NCBI RefSeq assembly: GCF_002902405.1
Contig: NZ_PPQS01000004.1
Span: forward strand, 1 to 64,000
DNA from: Staphylococcus schweitzeri
Lineage (GTDB): Bacteria; Bacillota; Bacilli; Staphylococcales; Staphylococcaceae
Reading direction: 5' to 3'
Length of the DNA stretch: 64,000 bases
Numbering within the stretch: the stretch's first letter is position 1; each line of letters opens with the position of its first letter. The notes beneath the pieces were generated by a model. That model did not search any database, was not told where the DNA came from, and worked only from the letters and a program-made list of their open reading frames with translations. Position numbers and translations under genes: made by a program. Shown in pieces: positions 20,137 to 30,820 of the stretch.

Positions 20137-22182
20137 TTATTTAGCTTCAAACAATTGATCTCCAAATGCAATGTTGCTGTGTTCACCTTGTTTGAAATCA
20201 AGATTTGTAATATTGCCTTGAGTAACAATGATTGGTGTAATGTCGCTCTTCGCATTATTGCGAATATAGTCTAAATCAAAGCTGATTAATAAATCACCTT
20301 GTTTAACTTCTTGACCTTCTTCAACATGTAAAGTAAAGCCTTCACCGTTTAGTTTAACAGTGTCTAAACCAATATGGATTAATAGCTCTAAACCACTATC
20401 TGATACAAGACCAATTGCATGCTTTGTTGGGAAAATCATTTGTACTTTACCATTGAATGGTGCACGAACTTCACCTTGTGAAGGTTTAATAGCGATGCCG
20501 TCACCCATCATTTTTTCACTGAACACTTGATCAGGAACTTCTGATAATGGTGTCACTTCACCAGTTAATGGCGCATGAACGATATGGCTCAATTCGCTTG
20601 TTGCAGATTTATCTTCTGCAACAACGACGGTTTCGTCTTTATCGTCTTCCATAGTAGTAGGGTTTTCAACTACTTGACCATTCATTATCTGTTGCATTTC
20701 ATGTTTGATTTGGTCAGATTTTGGACCGAATATTGCTTGCATATTATTGCCGACTTCTAGTACACCTGATGCACCTAAATCTTTCAGACCAGGAACATCA
20801 ACTTTAGATTTATCGTTGACTTCAACACGTAGACGTGTGATACAAGCGTCTAAATGTTTAATGTTTGCTTTTCCACCCATAGCTTCTAATACTGCATATG
20901 GTAACTCAGTTGCTGAAGCTGTTGTCGCTTGCGATTGTTTATCTTCACGACCTGGTGTTTTGTATTTTAATTTTACAATTAGGAATCGGAATACGAAGTA
21001 GTAAATGACTGCGTATACTAGACCCACAGGAATGACTAACCACCATTGTGTCTTATTAGGTAGCACACCGAGTAAGAAGTAATCGATGAAACCACCTGAG
21101 AATGTATAACCTAGGTGAACATTCAATAAGTACAATGTTAAGAATGATAAACCATCAAGTACTGCATGAATAAAGAATAATAGTGGTGCTACGAATAAGA
21201 ATGAGAATTCTAAAGGTTCTGTAATACCAGTTAAGAATGATGTTAAAGCAGCAGAACCCATTAAACCAGCTACTACTTTTTTATTTTCAGGTTTAGCTGT
21301 GTGATAAATTGCTAAAGCTGCTGCAGGTAAACCGAACATCATAACAGGGAATTCACCTTGCATGAATTTACCAGCTGTTAAATGTGCACCTTCACGAATT
21401 TGTTCGATAAAGATACGTTGGTCACCGTGAATAATTTCACCAGCTGCATTTTTCCATGAACCAAACTCGAACCAGAAAGGTGCGTGGAAAATATGATGCA
21501 GACCAAATGGAATTAATAAACGCTTAATGAAACCAAATAAGAATACGGCAACGCCTGTATTTGAGTCTAACAATCCTGTACTGAATGCATTTAAGCCTGA
21601 TTGAATCGTTGGCCAAATTAATGCCATTGGGAATGCTAATATAAATGATGTTGTAGCCATCATAATAGGTACGAAACGCTTACCAGCGAAGAAACCTAAA
21701 TAAGATGGTAAGTTAATGTTATAGAACTTGTTATAACACCAAGCTGCCAGAGCCCCGATAATAATACCGCCAAACACACCTGTTTGTAATGTTGGGATAC
21801 CTAAAATGCTAGCGTAACCACTCGCTGGATCACCAACGTTTTTAGGTGTTACTTGTAAAAAGTCACCCATTGTTTTGTTCATGATTATGTAACCGACGAA
21901 TGCTGCAATAGCTGCTACACCATCACCACCAGCTAATCCGATTGCGACACCTAATGCGAAAATCATAGGCAAGTTTTCAAAAATGATACCGCCGGCAGCT
22001 GTCATTAATTTAGCGACAGTTTGAACGCCACCATTTTGTACAAAAGGCAAGTAGTGTTGTAATGCTTCGCCTTGCATAGCTGTACCAATAGCTAATAACA
22101 GACCCGCTGCTGGTAAAATCGCAACAGGTAACATTAATGCTTTACCGATACGTTGCAATTGACCGAAAAGTTTCTTCCTCAC
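20137..22182 (-). CDS. ptsG: PTS glucose transporter EIICBA
   Basis: PtsG imports and phosphorylates glucose at the membrane using phosphate from HPr. The 681-residue chain has the three domains in the order C-B-A: the membrane EIIC (residues 1 to about 400, eight or more helices, [12 protein letters not shown] near the substrate site), EIIB with the phospho-cysteine C447 in [13 protein letters not shown], and EIIA with H588 and the phospho-acceptor H603 in [18 protein letters not shown] chose the GTG at 22182 because GGAGG lies eight bases upstream and this gives the usual 681 residues; a TTG at 22197 would overlap that site. The long leader carries a RAT antiterminator sequence and a terminator, so synthesis should respond to a GlcT-type protein. 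Confidence 0.95.
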   Translation of the reverse strand: MRKKLFGQLQRIGKALMLPVAILPAAGLLLAIGTAMQGEALQHYLPFVQNGGVQTVAKLMTAAGGIIFENLPMIFALGVAIGLAGGDGVAAIAAFVGYIIMNKTMGDFLQVTPKNVGDPASGYASILGIPTLQTGVFGGIIIGALAAWCYNKFYNINLPSYLGFFAGKRFVPIMMATTSFILAFPMALIWPTIQSGLNAFSTGLLDSNTGVAVFLFGFIKRLLIPFGLHHIFHAPFWFEFGSWKNAAGEIIHGDQRIFIEQIREGAHLTAGKFMQGEFPVMMFGLPAAALAIYHTAKPENKKVVAGLMGSAALTSFLTGITEPLEFSFLFVAPLLFFIHAVLDGLSFLTLYLLNVHLGYTFSGGFIDYFLLGVLPNKTQWWLVIPVGLVYAVIYYFVFRFLIVKLKYKTPGREDKQSQATTASATELPYAVLEAMGGKANIKHLDACITRLRVEVNDKSKVDVPGLKDLGASGVLEVGNNMQAIFGPKSDQIKHEMQQIMNGQVVENPTTMEDDKDETVVVAEDKSATSELSHIVHAPLTGEVTPLSEVPDQVFSEKMMGDGIAIKPSQGEVRAPFNGKVQMIFPTKHAIGLVSDSGLELLIHIGLDTVKLNGEGFTLHVEEGQEVKQGDLLISFDLDYIRNNAKSDITPIIVTQGNITNLDFKQGEHSNIAFGDQLFEAK

Positions 22183-22214
22183 TTGTCCAACCTCCAAAGT
22201 TGTATTTGATATTT

Positions 22215-22305
22215 AAGATTCAATAAAAAAAGACACAAGTAAATAGACTGTGTTGGTAACCATCACAGCTTAATTTAACTCATGCCTAATCTTACTTAGT
22301 AACAC
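22215..22305 (-). promoter_or_regulatory. ptsG leader: RAT antiterminator, palindrome and terminator
   Basis: Read on the minus strand, 22305-22279 contains GTGTTACTAAGTAAG followed by ATTAGGCATGAGT, very close to the ribonucleic antiterminator targets of GlcT/LicT proteins. A 21-base palindrome follows (22268-22248, arms CTGTG and TGGT against ACCA and CACAG). Then ACACAGT pairs with ACTTGTGT ahead of CTTTTTTT (about 22254-22226), an intrinsic terminator before the gene. The palindrome and the terminator share the CACAG arm, so they exclude each other. Confidence 0.8.
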
Positions 22306-22766
22306 GTTGGTGTATGTAATTAATGTAAAAGAAGCAATTGACTATGTCGTATATAAAACTGATACGTTAGTTTATCTAGCTTACCATCACATCTTATTGA
22401 ATCTTATTTGTTTGCGACTCCTATTTTAGCATGGTGAAGTATGCGTTTTCAATACTATTATTAAATTCAATTTCAATTATCTTAATTGTTCACAGATTAA
22501 TATGAAAAAATGATATAAGATGACCGTGAATAAAATGTATAAAAGTTGTTGCAACAATTCAGTAATAACAACCGATTTCGAGCGTTAAATGATAGGGAAT
22601 TTATGCCGTTTCAAAAAACTAACTTGTGACAGAAATATGTAATATTATTACAATGAACGGGCTTTAACTGATTAATATTGTAATGTGTTTTCTCTTATAG
22701 TAAAATGTAAGCGATTACACAACTCAACTATATTTTCTTAATAATTTTTTGTTAAGGAGGGCTATT
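22306..22766. promoter_or_regulatory. Divergent ptsG/mupG region with mupG promoter and cre-like site
   Basis: No gene is seen here. TTGTAA (22678-22683), a 17-base spacer and TAAAAT (22701-22706) can serve as the mupG promoter. TGTAAGCGATTACA at 22706-22719, at the likely transcription start, matches the cre consensus at 13 of 14 positions and should allow CcpA repression of the MurNAc operon by preferred sugars. Confidence 0.65.
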
Positions 22767-23831
22767 TTGGCAGGCTTTTCAGTGTATTTAGGACAACCGT
22801 TAGATGAAGCGTATATTAAACGCATGATCAAACAAGGTTACCAAATGATTTTTACATCTATACAAATACCAGAAGAAGATGACGACACAAAATATCATTA
22901 TTTCACACAACTACTCAACTTATTACAACATGAACAAGTGACTTACCTCATAGATGCTAATCCATCTATTTTAACACCATCTTTTTATGAGCATCTTCGA
23001 CAATATGATGCACAATTTATGATTCGTATCGATCATAGTACATCAATTGAGGCAATCGAAGCGATAATGGCACAGGGTTTAAAGTGCTGTTTGAATGCAA
23101 GTATTATTTCCCGGGAATTGTTAACAAGCTTACATCAAAAATTGAATGATGTTACATTACTTTCATTTTGCCATAATTATTATCCAAGACCAGATACGGG
23201 ACTATCTGTTGACTTGGTCAATAAGAAAAATGATCTCATTTATCAATTTAATCAAGAAGCTAAGATTTATGGATTCATCGCAGGGACAGGTTTACGAGGT
23301 CCTTTGCATAAAGGCTTGCCGACAATTGAAGCAACGAGACACAGTCATCCTGTCGTTGCAGCTAAGTTATTACAAGAAGCTGGTGTGTCTGACGTGTTAG
23401 TTGGCGACCCATTGATTGAAGTGAGACAGGCAAAACAACTGATAGACTTTTGCAAGCATAGGCATTTCACGTTATGTATTGAAGAAGTGTTTGATACGAC
23501 AGTAAATTACCTTTTTGATATGCGTCATAAACTACGTCCAGATAATCCGGAAAAAGTCATTCGATCGGAAACATCAAGACAATTATGTCCACATTCGATT
23601 CAACCACATCATACTATACAGCGACACATTGGTTCAGTGACCGTGGATAATTTGAAAAATGGACGCTATCAAGGTGAGCTCCAAATTGTGAGACACCCTC
23701 TTAGCGCGCATGACAATGTTAACGTTGTTGCACAAATTATCAAAGAAGACTTGCCGTTGTTAAGTTGTATCGAGCCGAATGATACATTTGATTTTCAAAA
23801 ACTAGGGAGTGTAAGAAGTGATGGAAAATAG
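22767..23831 (+). CDS. mupG: 6-phospho-N-acetylmuramidase MupG (DUF871)
   Basis: MupG cleaves the phosphorylated disaccharide MurNAc-6P-GlcNAc in the cytosol during cell wall recycling. The 354-residue protein is a DUF871-type TIM barrel with a small C-terminal domain; it opens [18 protein letters not shown], and motifs such as [13 protein letters not shown] and [12 protein letters not shown] are characteristic. The TTG at 22767 is chosen because AAGGAGGG lies seven bases upstream. It overlaps murQ by 11 bases and leads the operon mupG-murQ-murP-murR, the order established for S. aureus MurNAc recycling. A cre-like site lies at the promoter. Confidence 0.92.
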   Translation: MAGFSVYLGQPLDEAYIKRMIKQGYQMIFTSIQIPEEDDDTKYHYFTQLLNLLQHEQVTYLIDANPSILTPSFYEHLRQYDAQFMIRIDHSTSIEAIEAIMAQGLKCCLNASIISRELLTSLHQKLNDVTLLSFCHNYYPRPDTGLSVDLVNKKNDLIYQFNQEAKIYGFIAGTGLRGPLHKGLPTIEATRHSHPVVAAKLLQEAGVSDVLVGDPLIEVRQAKQLIDFCKHRHFTLCIEEVFDTTVNYLFDMRHKLRPDNPEKVIRSETSRQLCPHSIQPHHTIQRHIGSVTVDNLKNGRYQGELQIVRHPLSAHDNVNVVAQIIKEDLPLLSCIEPNDTFDFQKLGSVRSDGK

Positions 23832-24717
23832 TACGACCGAAGCGCGTAATGAAGCGACGATGCATCTTGATGAAATGACTGTGGAAGAGGCTTTAATTAC
23901 GATGAATAAAGAAGATCAGCAAGTCCCGTTAGCAGTTCAAAAGGCAATACCACAATTGACAAAAGTAATTAAAAAAACAATTGCACAGTATAAAAAGGGT
24001 GGACGATTGATCTATATCGGTGCAGGTACAAGTGGAAGATTGGGTGTCTTAGATGCAGCGGAGTGTGTACCTACATTCAATACTGACCCCCATGAAATTA
24101 TAGGAATTATTGCTGGTGGACAACATGCTATGACGATGGCAGTAGAAGGTGCAGAAGATCATAAAAAACTTGCAGAAAATGATTTGGAAAAGATAAATTT
24201 AACAGAAAAAGATATCGTAATTGGTATTGCTGCGAGTGGCAAAACACCATATGTTATTGGTGGTTTAACATTTGCTAACACAATCGGTGCAACAACGGTT
24301 TCAATTTCATGTAATGAACATGCAATTATAAGTGGAATTGCACAGTATCCAGTTGAAGTAAAAGTTGGTCCTGAAGTATTAACTGGATCTACACGATTAA
24401 AGTCAGGCACAGCACAAAAATTAATTTTAAATATGATTTCAACTATTACCATGGTAGGTGTCGGGAAAGTATACGATAACCTCATGATTGATGTGAAAGC
24501 AACAAACCAAAAACTTATCGACCGTTCAGTGCGTATTATTCAAGATATATGTGCTATTACATATGATGAAGCAATGCATTTATATCAAGTTTCGGAGCAT
24601 GATGTAAAAGTTGCGACAGTCATGGGTATGTGTGGCATTTCTAAGGAAGAGGCAACAAGACGGTTATTAAACAATGACAATATTGTTAAACGAGCAATCA
24701 GAGATAAACAACCTTAG
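23821..24717 (+). CDS. murQ: N-acetylmuramic acid 6-phosphate etherase
   Basis: MurQ removes lactate from MurNAc-6P to give GlcNAc-6P, which feeds into central metabolism or new wall. The 298-residue protein has a SIS sugar-phosphate isomerase domain with [16 protein letters not shown] near residue 68 and the [12 protein letters not shown] and [12 protein letters not shown] motifs of MurQ. The ATG at 23821 gives the usual length; a GTG immediately before it is in frame and is also well spaced from AGGGAG. The start lies inside the mupG coding end, so translation is probably coupled. Confidence 0.96.
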   Translation: MENSTTEARNEATMHLDEMTVEEALITMNKEDQQVPLAVQKAIPQLTKVIKKTIAQYKKGGRLIYIGAGTSGRLGVLDAAECVPTFNTDPHEIIGIIAGGQHAMTMAVEGAEDHKKLAENDLEKINLTEKDIVIGIAASGKTPYVIGGLTFANTIGATTVSISCNEHAIISGIAQYPVEVKVGPEVLTGSTRLKSGTAQKLILNMISTITMVGVGKVYDNLMIDVKATNQKLIDRSVRIIQDICAITYDEAMHLYQVSEHDVKVATVMGMCGISKEEATRRLLNNDNIVKRAIRDKQP

Positions 24718-24728
24718 GAGGGATTTAA

Positions 24729-26183
24729 ATGACCAAAGAGCAACAGCTTGCAGAACGAATTATCGCTGCAGTAGGTGGCATGGATAATATAGATAGCGTT
24801 ATGAATTGTATGACGCGTGTTCGTATTAAAGTATTAGATGAAAATAAAGTAGACGAAGAAGGATTAAAACAAATTGATGGTGTCATGGGAGTTATACATG
24901 ATGAACGTATTCAAGTTGTAGTTGGTCCGGGTACAGTGAATAAAGTGGCCAACCATATGGCAGAATTGAGTGGTGTAAAACTAGGAGATCAAATATCACA
25001 TCATAACAAAGATACTCAAAAAATGGACTATAAATCATATGCGGCAGATAAAGCAAAAGAGAATAAAGACGCACACAAAGCAAAACAAAAGAATAGGAAG
25101 TTGAACAAAGTATTAAAATCAATTGCCAATATATTTATACCATTGATTCCAGCATTTATTGGAGCAGGATTAATCGGTGGAATTGCTGCTGTACTTAGCA
25201 ACTTAATGGTCGCTGGCTATATTTCAGGTGCTTGGATTACACAACTTATAACCGTCTTTAATGTAATTAAAGATGGTATGCTAGCATATTTGGCTATTTT
25301 TACTGGCATTAATGCTGCTAAAGAATTTGGTGCGACACCAGGATTGGGTGGTGTCATTGGTGGTACAACTTTATTAACTGGTATCGCGGGTAAAAACATT
25401 TTAATGAATGTTTTTACTGGGGAACCATTACAACCTGGACAAGGCGGCATTATTGGCGTTATCTTTGCAGTTTGGATTTTAAGTATTGTTGAAAAAAGAC
25501 TACATAAAATTGTGCCAAATGCTATTGATATTATTGTTACACCGACAATTGCATTATTGATAGTAGGACTATTAACTATCTTTATCTTTATGCCGTTAGC
25601 AGGATTTGTTTCAGATAGTTTAGTTTCAGTTGTTAACGGTATTATTAATATTGGTGGTGTATTCAGTGGATTTATAATTGGTGCCAGCTTCCTACCGTTA
25701 GTTATGCTGGGACTTCATCATATTTTTACACCAATTCATATAGAAATGATAAATCAATCAGGTGCTACTTACTTATTACCAATTGCGGCAATGGCTGGAG
25801 CAGGACAAGTAGGCGCAGCATTGGCACTTTGGGTAAGATGTAAACGCAACACGACATTACGCAATACACTGAAAGGTGCATTGCCAGTTGGTTTCCTAGG
25901 TATTGGAGAACCTTTGATTTACGGTGTGACATTACCATTAGGACGACCTTTCTTGACTGCTTGTATAGGTGGTGGCATAGGTGGTGCTGTGATTGGTGGT
26001 ATTGGACATATCGGTGCAAAAGCAATTGGACCAAGCGGTGTGTCATTATTGCCATTAATTTCAGATAATATGTATTTAGGGTATATTGCAGGATTACTTT
26101 CTGCGTATGCGGGTGGATTCATTTGTACTTATTTATTTGGAACGACAAAGGCAATGCGACAGACAGATTTGTTGGGTGATTAA
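24729..26183 (+). CDS. murP: PTS MurNAc/MurNAc-GlcNAc transporter EIIBC
   Basis: MurP imports and 6-phosphorylates MurNAc sugars released from peptidoglycan. The 484-residue protein starts with an EIIB domain (phospho-cysteine C27 in [12 protein letters not shown]), then a charged linker (about 100-125, [15 protein letters not shown]), then a membrane EIIC domain with about ten helices. There is no EIIA domain, so it needs phosphate from another one, probably the EIIA of a glucose-type permease such as PtsG. AGGAGGG precedes the start. The stop codon overlaps the murR start by one base. Confidence 0.95.
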   Translation: MTKEQQLAERIIAAVGGMDNIDSVMNCMTRVRIKVLDENKVDEEGLKQIDGVMGVIHDERIQVVVGPGTVNKVANHMAELSGVKLGDQISHHNKDTQKMDYKSYAADKAKENKDAHKAKQKNRKLNKVLKSIANIFIPLIPAFIGAGLIGGIAAVLSNLMVAGYISGAWITQLITVFNVIKDGMLAYLAIFTGINAAKEFGATPGLGGVIGGTTLLTGIAGKNILMNVFTGEPLQPGQGGIIGVIFAVWILSIVEKRLHKIVPNAIDIIVTPTIALLIVGLLTIFIFMPLAGFVSDSLVSVVNGIINIGGVFSGFIIGASFLPLVMLGLHHIFTPIHIEMINQSGATYLLPIAAMAGAGQVGAALALWVRCKRNTTLRNTLKGALPVGFLGIGEPLIYGVTLPLGRPFLTACIGGGIGGAVIGGIGHIGAKAIGPSGVSLLPLISDNMYLGYIAGLLSAYAGGFICTYLFGTTKAMRQTDLLGD

Positions 26184-27061
26184 TGATGACAAATATTTTG
26201 TATAGGATTGACAAACAATTGAGTGATTTTACAAAGACCGAAAAGAAAATCGCCAATTATATTTTAAAGAATCCACATAAAATCATTGATATGACAGTAA
26301 ACGATTTGGCAGATGTTGCAAAAGTAAGTACGGCATCTATCGTTCGATTTAGTCGGAAGATGACACATCAAGGTTTCCAAGAGTTAAAGATTGCGATATC
26401 TAGATATTTACCTGAAGATATTGCGACTAATCCGCATTTGGAATTGATTGAAAATGAATCTGTAGAAACTTTAAAGAATAAAATGATTGCAAGAACGACG
26501 AATACAATGAGATTTGTAGCTACAAATATAATGGATGCACAAATTGATGCTATATGCGATGTATTAAAAAATGCCAGAACAATATTTTTATTCGGATTTG
26601 GTGCATCAAGTTTAACAATCGGCGATCTTTTTCAAAAGTTATCTCGTATAGGGTTAAACGTGAGGTTATTACATGAAACGCATTTACTTGTGTCTACGTT
26701 TGCGACGCATGATAAAAGAGATTGTATGATTTTTGTGACGAATCAAGGTAGTCATAGTGAATTGCAGTCAATTGCACAGGTGGCCACACATTACAGTATT
26801 CCCATCATAACTATATCTAGTACAGCTAATAATCCAGTGGCTCAAATTGCAGACTATGCATTGATTTATGGCAGAACTGATGAAAATGAAATGCGTATGG
26901 CGGCTACAACGTCACTATTTGCACAGTTATTCACGGTAGATATATTGTACTATCGTTTCGTAGCTTTAAATTATCATGCGATACTTGATTGTATAACCCA
27001 ATCAAAATTGGCACTTGATAATTACAGGAAACACCTTGCGACAATAGATTTTAAACATTAA
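26183..27061 (+). CDS. murR: RpiR-family regulator of the MurNAc operon
   Basis: The 292-residue protein has an N-terminal RpiR helix-turn-helix (MTVNDLADVAKVSTASIVRF) and a C-terminal SIS sugar-phosphate-binding domain (GFGASSLTIGDLF, VTNQGSHSELQSIA). In related systems MurR represses the MurNAc genes until MurNAc-6P binds. It is the last gene of the operon, with its ATG overlapping the murP stop (TAATG), so translation should be coupled. A second ATG directly follows at 26186. The DNA-binding family is certain; the effector is inferred from context. Confidence 0.92.
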   Translation: MMTNILYRIDKQLSDFTKTEKKIANYILKNPHKIIDMTVNDLADVAKVSTASIVRFSRKMTHQGFQELKIAISRYLPEDIATNPHLELIENESVETLKNKMIARTTNTMRFVATNIMDAQIDAICDVLKNARTIFLFGFGASSLTIGDLFQKLSRIGLNVRLLHETHLLVSTFATHDKRDCMIFVTNQGSHSELQSIAQVATHYSIPIITISSTANNPVAQIADYALIYGRTDENEMRMAATTSLFAQLFTVDILYYRFVALNYHAILDCITQSKLALDNYRKHLATIDFKH

Positions 27062-27249
27062 GTAAATGAGGAATGTCGGCATTTCATTGTATTGAGAAAT
27101 GCAGTGTAGGCAAAGTATCTTACGAACATTTTTTGATAGAAACTATTTTAATATATAGAAAGAGTAGTTTATGGAAATTTATAATGTCGACATCAAAGCA
27201 CGACTTAGAAGACATACCCGAATGAATTAAAGCAAAGTTCAAATAAGAT

Positions 27250-27303
27250 GCTCCTTATAAAGTAGACACTTAAAAAGTGGGATTTTTATAGGGAGCTTTG
27301 CTT
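27250..27303 (+). terminator. Long hairpin terminator after murR
   Basis: GCTCCTTATAAA (27250-27261) pairs with TTTATAGGGAGC (27285-27296), one G-U pair included, and an inner CACTT/AGTG stem extends it. TTTGCTTTTTC follows. The sequence also resembles an insertion-sequence end, but no transposase gene is present. Confidence 0.65.
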
Positions 27304-27311
27304 TTTCATGA

Positions 27312-27593
27312 TTAAAAATCCAAGAATAATTTTAATGATAAGTGAACTAATATGAAGATTATTAAGATAATCATAATCCAATTTCTAATATGAATGATGC
27401 GTATAAATCGTTTACCTTGTTTGTATTCGAGACTTTTATAGAGTGGGTAATAGCATGTAAACAGAATGGCTGCGAACATGCCGAATATTGAAGTGAAGTT
27501 ACCTACAGTGACTGCCATGAAATGATTTGAAGTTAAATAATAACTTAGACTGATAATTAAAAATAAAATGATTTCATAGATAAATAAGACCAC
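27312..27593 (-). CDS. Small hypothetical membrane protein
   Basis: The product is about 93 residues with three predicted membrane helices (FIYEIILFLIISLSYYL, VGNFTSIFGMFAAILFTCYY, IMIILIIFILVHLSLKLFL) and a basic loop (KSLEYKQGKRFIR). I recognise no family. A GTG at 27593 is chosen because GAGG lies nine bases upstream; a TTG at 27602 directly abuts that site. It lies between the mur operon and hsdR in the opposite orientation to both. Confidence 0.5.
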   Translation of the reverse strand: MVLFIYEIILFLIISLSYYLTSNHFMAVTVGNFTSIFGMFAAILFTCYYPLYKSLEYKQGKRFIRIIHIRNWIMIILIIFILVHLSLKLFLDF

Positions 27594-27808
27594 ACATGCC
27601 AACCTCTATTACTTTTTAGTCGAAGTAATGAGAAATTACTTGATGTAGTGCTTTCAAATATTAATATACATCTTATATAAAATATAAGCATTAAATTAAA
27701 GGTCAATAAAATTAGAATATATTTACGTTTAAAGATAAAAAATAAACATTTTTCATTAAAGTTTATGATATATTTAGAGCAATAGAAAGTGTACGGAAGG
27801 GGATATGG

Positions 27809-30598
27809 ATGGCACATCAAAGTGAATATGCATTAGAAAATGAAATGATGAACCAACTTGAGCAACTAGGCTATGAAAGGGTAACGATACGAAATGATAA
27901 GCAATTACTTGATAATTTCAGAGCCATTTTAAATGAACGTCATGCGGATAAATTAGATGGAAAACCGCTCACCGATAAAGAATTCCAACGTCTTTTAACG
28001 ATGATTGATGGGAAAAGTATTTTCGAGAGTGCACGTATTTTACGTGACAAATTACCACTTCGACGTGATGACGAGTCTGAGGTTTATTTGTCGTTTTTAG
28101 ATACTAAAAGTTGGTGTAAAAATAAGTTTCAAGTGACAAATCAAATAGCAGTTGAAGATGCGTATAAAGCACGTTATGACGTTACAATTTTAATCAACGG
28201 ATTACCCCTTGTTCAAGTAGAATTGAAACGTCGTGGCATTGATATTAATGAGGCGTTTAACCAAGTAAAACGTTACCGCAAACAAAATTACACAGGTTTA
28301 TTCCGTTACATACAAATGTTTATTATTAGCAATGGCATTGAGACAAGATATTTTTCTAATAATGACAGTGAATTATTAAAAAGTCATATGTTTTATTGGA
28401 GTGATAAACAAAATAAGCGTATAAATATATTGCAATCATTTACTGAGACATTTATGAGACCTTGTCAATTAGCCAAGATGATATCACGCTATATGATTAT
28501 TAATGAAACAGATAGAATTCTAATGGCAATGCGTCCATATCAAGTGTATGCAGCTGAAGCACTGGTACAACAAGCAACTGAAACAGGTAATAATGGATAC
28601 ATTTGGCATACTACAGGAAGCGGTAAGACGTTGACATCATTTAAAGCGAGTCAGATTTTGTCACAACAAGAAAGTATTACGAAAGTTATTTTCTTGGTTG
28701 ACCGTAAAGACTTAGATAGTCAAACAGAAGAAGAATTTAATAAATTTGCAAAGGGCGCTGTCGATAAGACATTTAATACTTCGCAGCTCGTACGTCAATT
28801 AAATGATAAAAGTTTACCGCTTATTGTTACGACAATTCAAAAGATGGCAAAAGCGATTCAAGGGAATGCCCATTTATTAGAGCAGTATAAGACGAATAAA
28901 GTCGTATTTATTATTGATGAGTGTCATCGCAGTCAATTTGGTGATATGCATCGTTTAGTTAAACAGCATTTCAAAAACGCCCAATATTTTGGATTCACTG
29001 GGACACCACGTTTCCCAGAAAATAGTAGTCAAGATGGTCGTACAACTGCAGATATTTTTGGTAGATGTCTGCATACGTATTTAATTAGAGATGCCATTCA
29101 CGATGGTAACGTACTTGGTTTCTCAGTTGACTATATTAATACTTTTAAAAATAAAGCTTTAAAAGCAGAAGATAACAGCATGGTGGAAGCAATTAATACA
29201 GAAGAGGTATGGTTAGCTGATAAACGTGTGGAGTTAGTAGCACGACATATCATTAATAATCATGATAAATATACACGTAATCGTCAATATTCAAGTATAT
29301 TTACAGTACAAAATATTCACGCACTTATTAAATATTATGAGACATTTAAGCGACTTAATAAAAAGCTAGAACAACCATTAACGGTAGCGGGTATATTTAC
29401 GTTTAAACCTAATGAAGATGATCGTGACGGTGAAGTACCATATCATTCACGTGAAAAATTAGAAGAAATGATTAGTGATTATAATAAAAAGTTTGAGACG
29501 AATTTTTCAACAGACACTCATAATGAGTATTTTAATCATATTTCAAAAAACGTTAAAAAAGGCGTTAAAAATAGTAAGATTGACATCTTAATCGTTGTTA
29601 ATATGTTCTTAACTGGTTTCGATAGTAAAGTACTGAACACTTTATATGTTGATAGGAATTTAATGTATCATGATTTAATTCAAGCATATTCACGTACCAA
29701 TAGGGTTGAAAAAGAATCAAAGCCATTCGGTAAAATTGTAAACTATCGTGACTTGAAAAAAGAGACGGACGATGCACTTAGAGTGTTTTCACAAACAAAT
29801 GATGTCGATACTATTTTAATGCGTAGTTATGAAGAATATAAAAAAGAATTTATAGATGCATATCATGAGCTTAAAATGATTGTGCCGACACCACACATGG
29901 TTGATGATATTCAAGATGAAGAAGAACTAAAACGCTTTGTAGAAGCTTATCGCTTATTAGCTAAAATTTTATTACGTTTAAAAGCATTTGATGAGTTTGA
30001 GTTTACAGTTGATGAAATTGGTATGGATGAACAGGAAAACGAAGATTATAAAAGTAAATATCTTACTGTGTACGATCAAGTGAAAAAAGCCACGGCTGAG
30101 AAAAATAAAGTATCCATATTAAATGATATTGATTTCGAAATAGAAATGATGCGTAACGATACGATTAATGTGAATTACATTATGAATATATTGAGGCAAA
30201 TCGATTTAGAAGATAAAGCAGAACAACGACGTAATCAAGAACAAATTAGACGTATTTTAGACCATGCAGATGATCCGACTTTACGATTGAAGCGGGATTT
30301 GATTAAAGAATTTATCGACAATGTTGTGCCTTCGTTAAATAAGGATGACGATATTGACGAAGCATATGTTAATTTCGAAAGTATTAAAAAAGAAGCGGAA
30401 TTCAAAGGCTTTGCAGGAGAGAAATCTATCGATGAACAAGCTCTAAAAACAATTTCAAATGACTATCAATATAGTGGTGTCGTGAACCCACATCATCTTA
30501 AAATAATGATTGGTGATTTGCCATTGAAAGAAAAACGCAAAGCAAGAAAAGCCATTGAATCTTTTGTTGCAGAAACAACTGAAAAATATGATGTTTAA
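27809..30598 (+). CDS. hsdR: Type I restriction enzyme R subunit (Sau1-type HsdR)
   Basis: HsdR is the DNA-translocating, cutting subunit of a type I restriction system. The 929-residue chain has an N-terminal PD-(D/E)XK nuclease (D124, E138 and K140 in [20 protein letters not shown]), then a superfamily 2 motor with Walker A TTGSGKT (268-274) and DECH (370-373) followed by the TGTPR motif, then an alpha-helical C-terminus for docking to the methylase. GGAAGGGG precedes the ATG. No hsdM or hsdS is next to it; in S. aureus the single hsdR is known to serve hsdMS pairs located in distant genomic islands. The gene appears intact. Confidence 0.95.
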   Translation: MAHQSEYALENEMMNQLEQLGYERVTIRNDKQLLDNFRAILNERHADKLDGKPLTDKEFQRLLTMIDGKSIFESARILRDKLPLRRDDESEVYLSFLDTKSWCKNKFQVTNQIAVEDAYKARYDVTILINGLPLVQVELKRRGIDINEAFNQVKRYRKQNYTGLFRYIQMFIISNGIETRYFSNNDSELLKSHMFYWSDKQNKRINILQSFTETFMRPCQLAKMISRYMIINETDRILMAMRPYQVYAAEALVQQATETGNNGYIWHTTGSGKTLTSFKASQILSQQESITKVIFLVDRKDLDSQTEEEFNKFAKGAVDKTFNTSQLVRQLNDKSLPLIVTTIQKMAKAIQGNAHLLEQYKTNKVVFIIDECHRSQFGDMHRLVKQHFKNAQYFGFTGTPRFPENSSQDGRTTADIFGRCLHTYLIRDAIHDGNVLGFSVDYINTFKNKALKAEDNSMVEAINTEEVWLADKRVELVARHIINNHDKYTRNRQYSSIFTVQNIHALIKYYETFKRLNKKLEQPLTVAGIFTFKPNEDDRDGEVPYHSREKLEEMISDYNKKFETNFSTDTHNEYFNHISKNVKKGVKNSKIDILIVVNMFLTGFDSKVLNTLYVDRNLMYHDLIQAYSRTNRVEKESKPFGKIVNYRDLKKETDDALRVFSQTNDVDTILMRSYEEYKKEFIDAYHELKMIVPTPHMVDDIQDEEELKRFVEAYRLLAKILLRLKAFDEFEFTVDEIGMDEQENEDYKSKYLTVYDQVKKATAEKNKVSILNDIDFEIEMMRNDTINVNYIMNILRQIDLEDKAEQRRNQEQIRRILDHADDPTLRLKRDLIKEFIDNVVPSLNKDDDIDEAYVNFESIKKEAEFKGFAGEKSIDEQALKTISNDYQYSGVVNPHHLKIMIGDLPLKEKRKARKAIESFVAETTEKYDV

Positions 30599-30606
30599 TG
30601 ATTGAG

Positions 30607-30660
30607 CCCCCTCGCTATATTATTGTAGGGGGTATTATTATTATTATTATTATTATTATT
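30607..30660 (+). terminator. hsdR terminator followed by an ATT microsatellite
   Basis: CCCCCT (30607-30612) pairs with AGGGGG (30627-30632). Nine ATT units follow without interruption (30634-30660), where a terminator would normally have its T-run. The repeat is in non-coding DNA 160 bases before the next gene. Confidence 0.65.
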
Positions 30661-30820
30661 TTCTATCTTTTGTTAGTTACCATGTATTTGGCAATCATCA
30701 CTTGATTTCAATAAAATTTTATCATCGTATGTGTATAGAAATAATATCTATAGGCATTTAAAATAGTTTATAATATTAACAGGATAAGTATTAAATGTAT
30801 GTTGAAGGAGGTGCGTAGCT

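Noticed and set aside
24159-24485. 108-codon minus-strand frame inside murQ
   Set aside because: It is antisense to a conserved enzyme gene and has no supporting signals.
27557-27820. 87-codon minus-strand frame overlapping the small membrane gene and the hsdR start
   Set aside because: It covers the hsdR ribosome site, has no ribosome site of its own and looks like random A+T-rich translation.
27809-30598. hsdR as an orphan, decayed restriction gene
   Set aside because: All motor and nuclease motifs are intact, and in S. aureus the hsdR gene is known to work with distant hsdMS pairs, so the lack of neighbours is normal.
30634-30660. ATT repeats as a CRISPR-like or coding phase-variation tract
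   Set aside because: There are no spacers, the unit is three bases, and it lies in non-coding DNA, so frame switching cannot occur; only a regulatory effect is possible.
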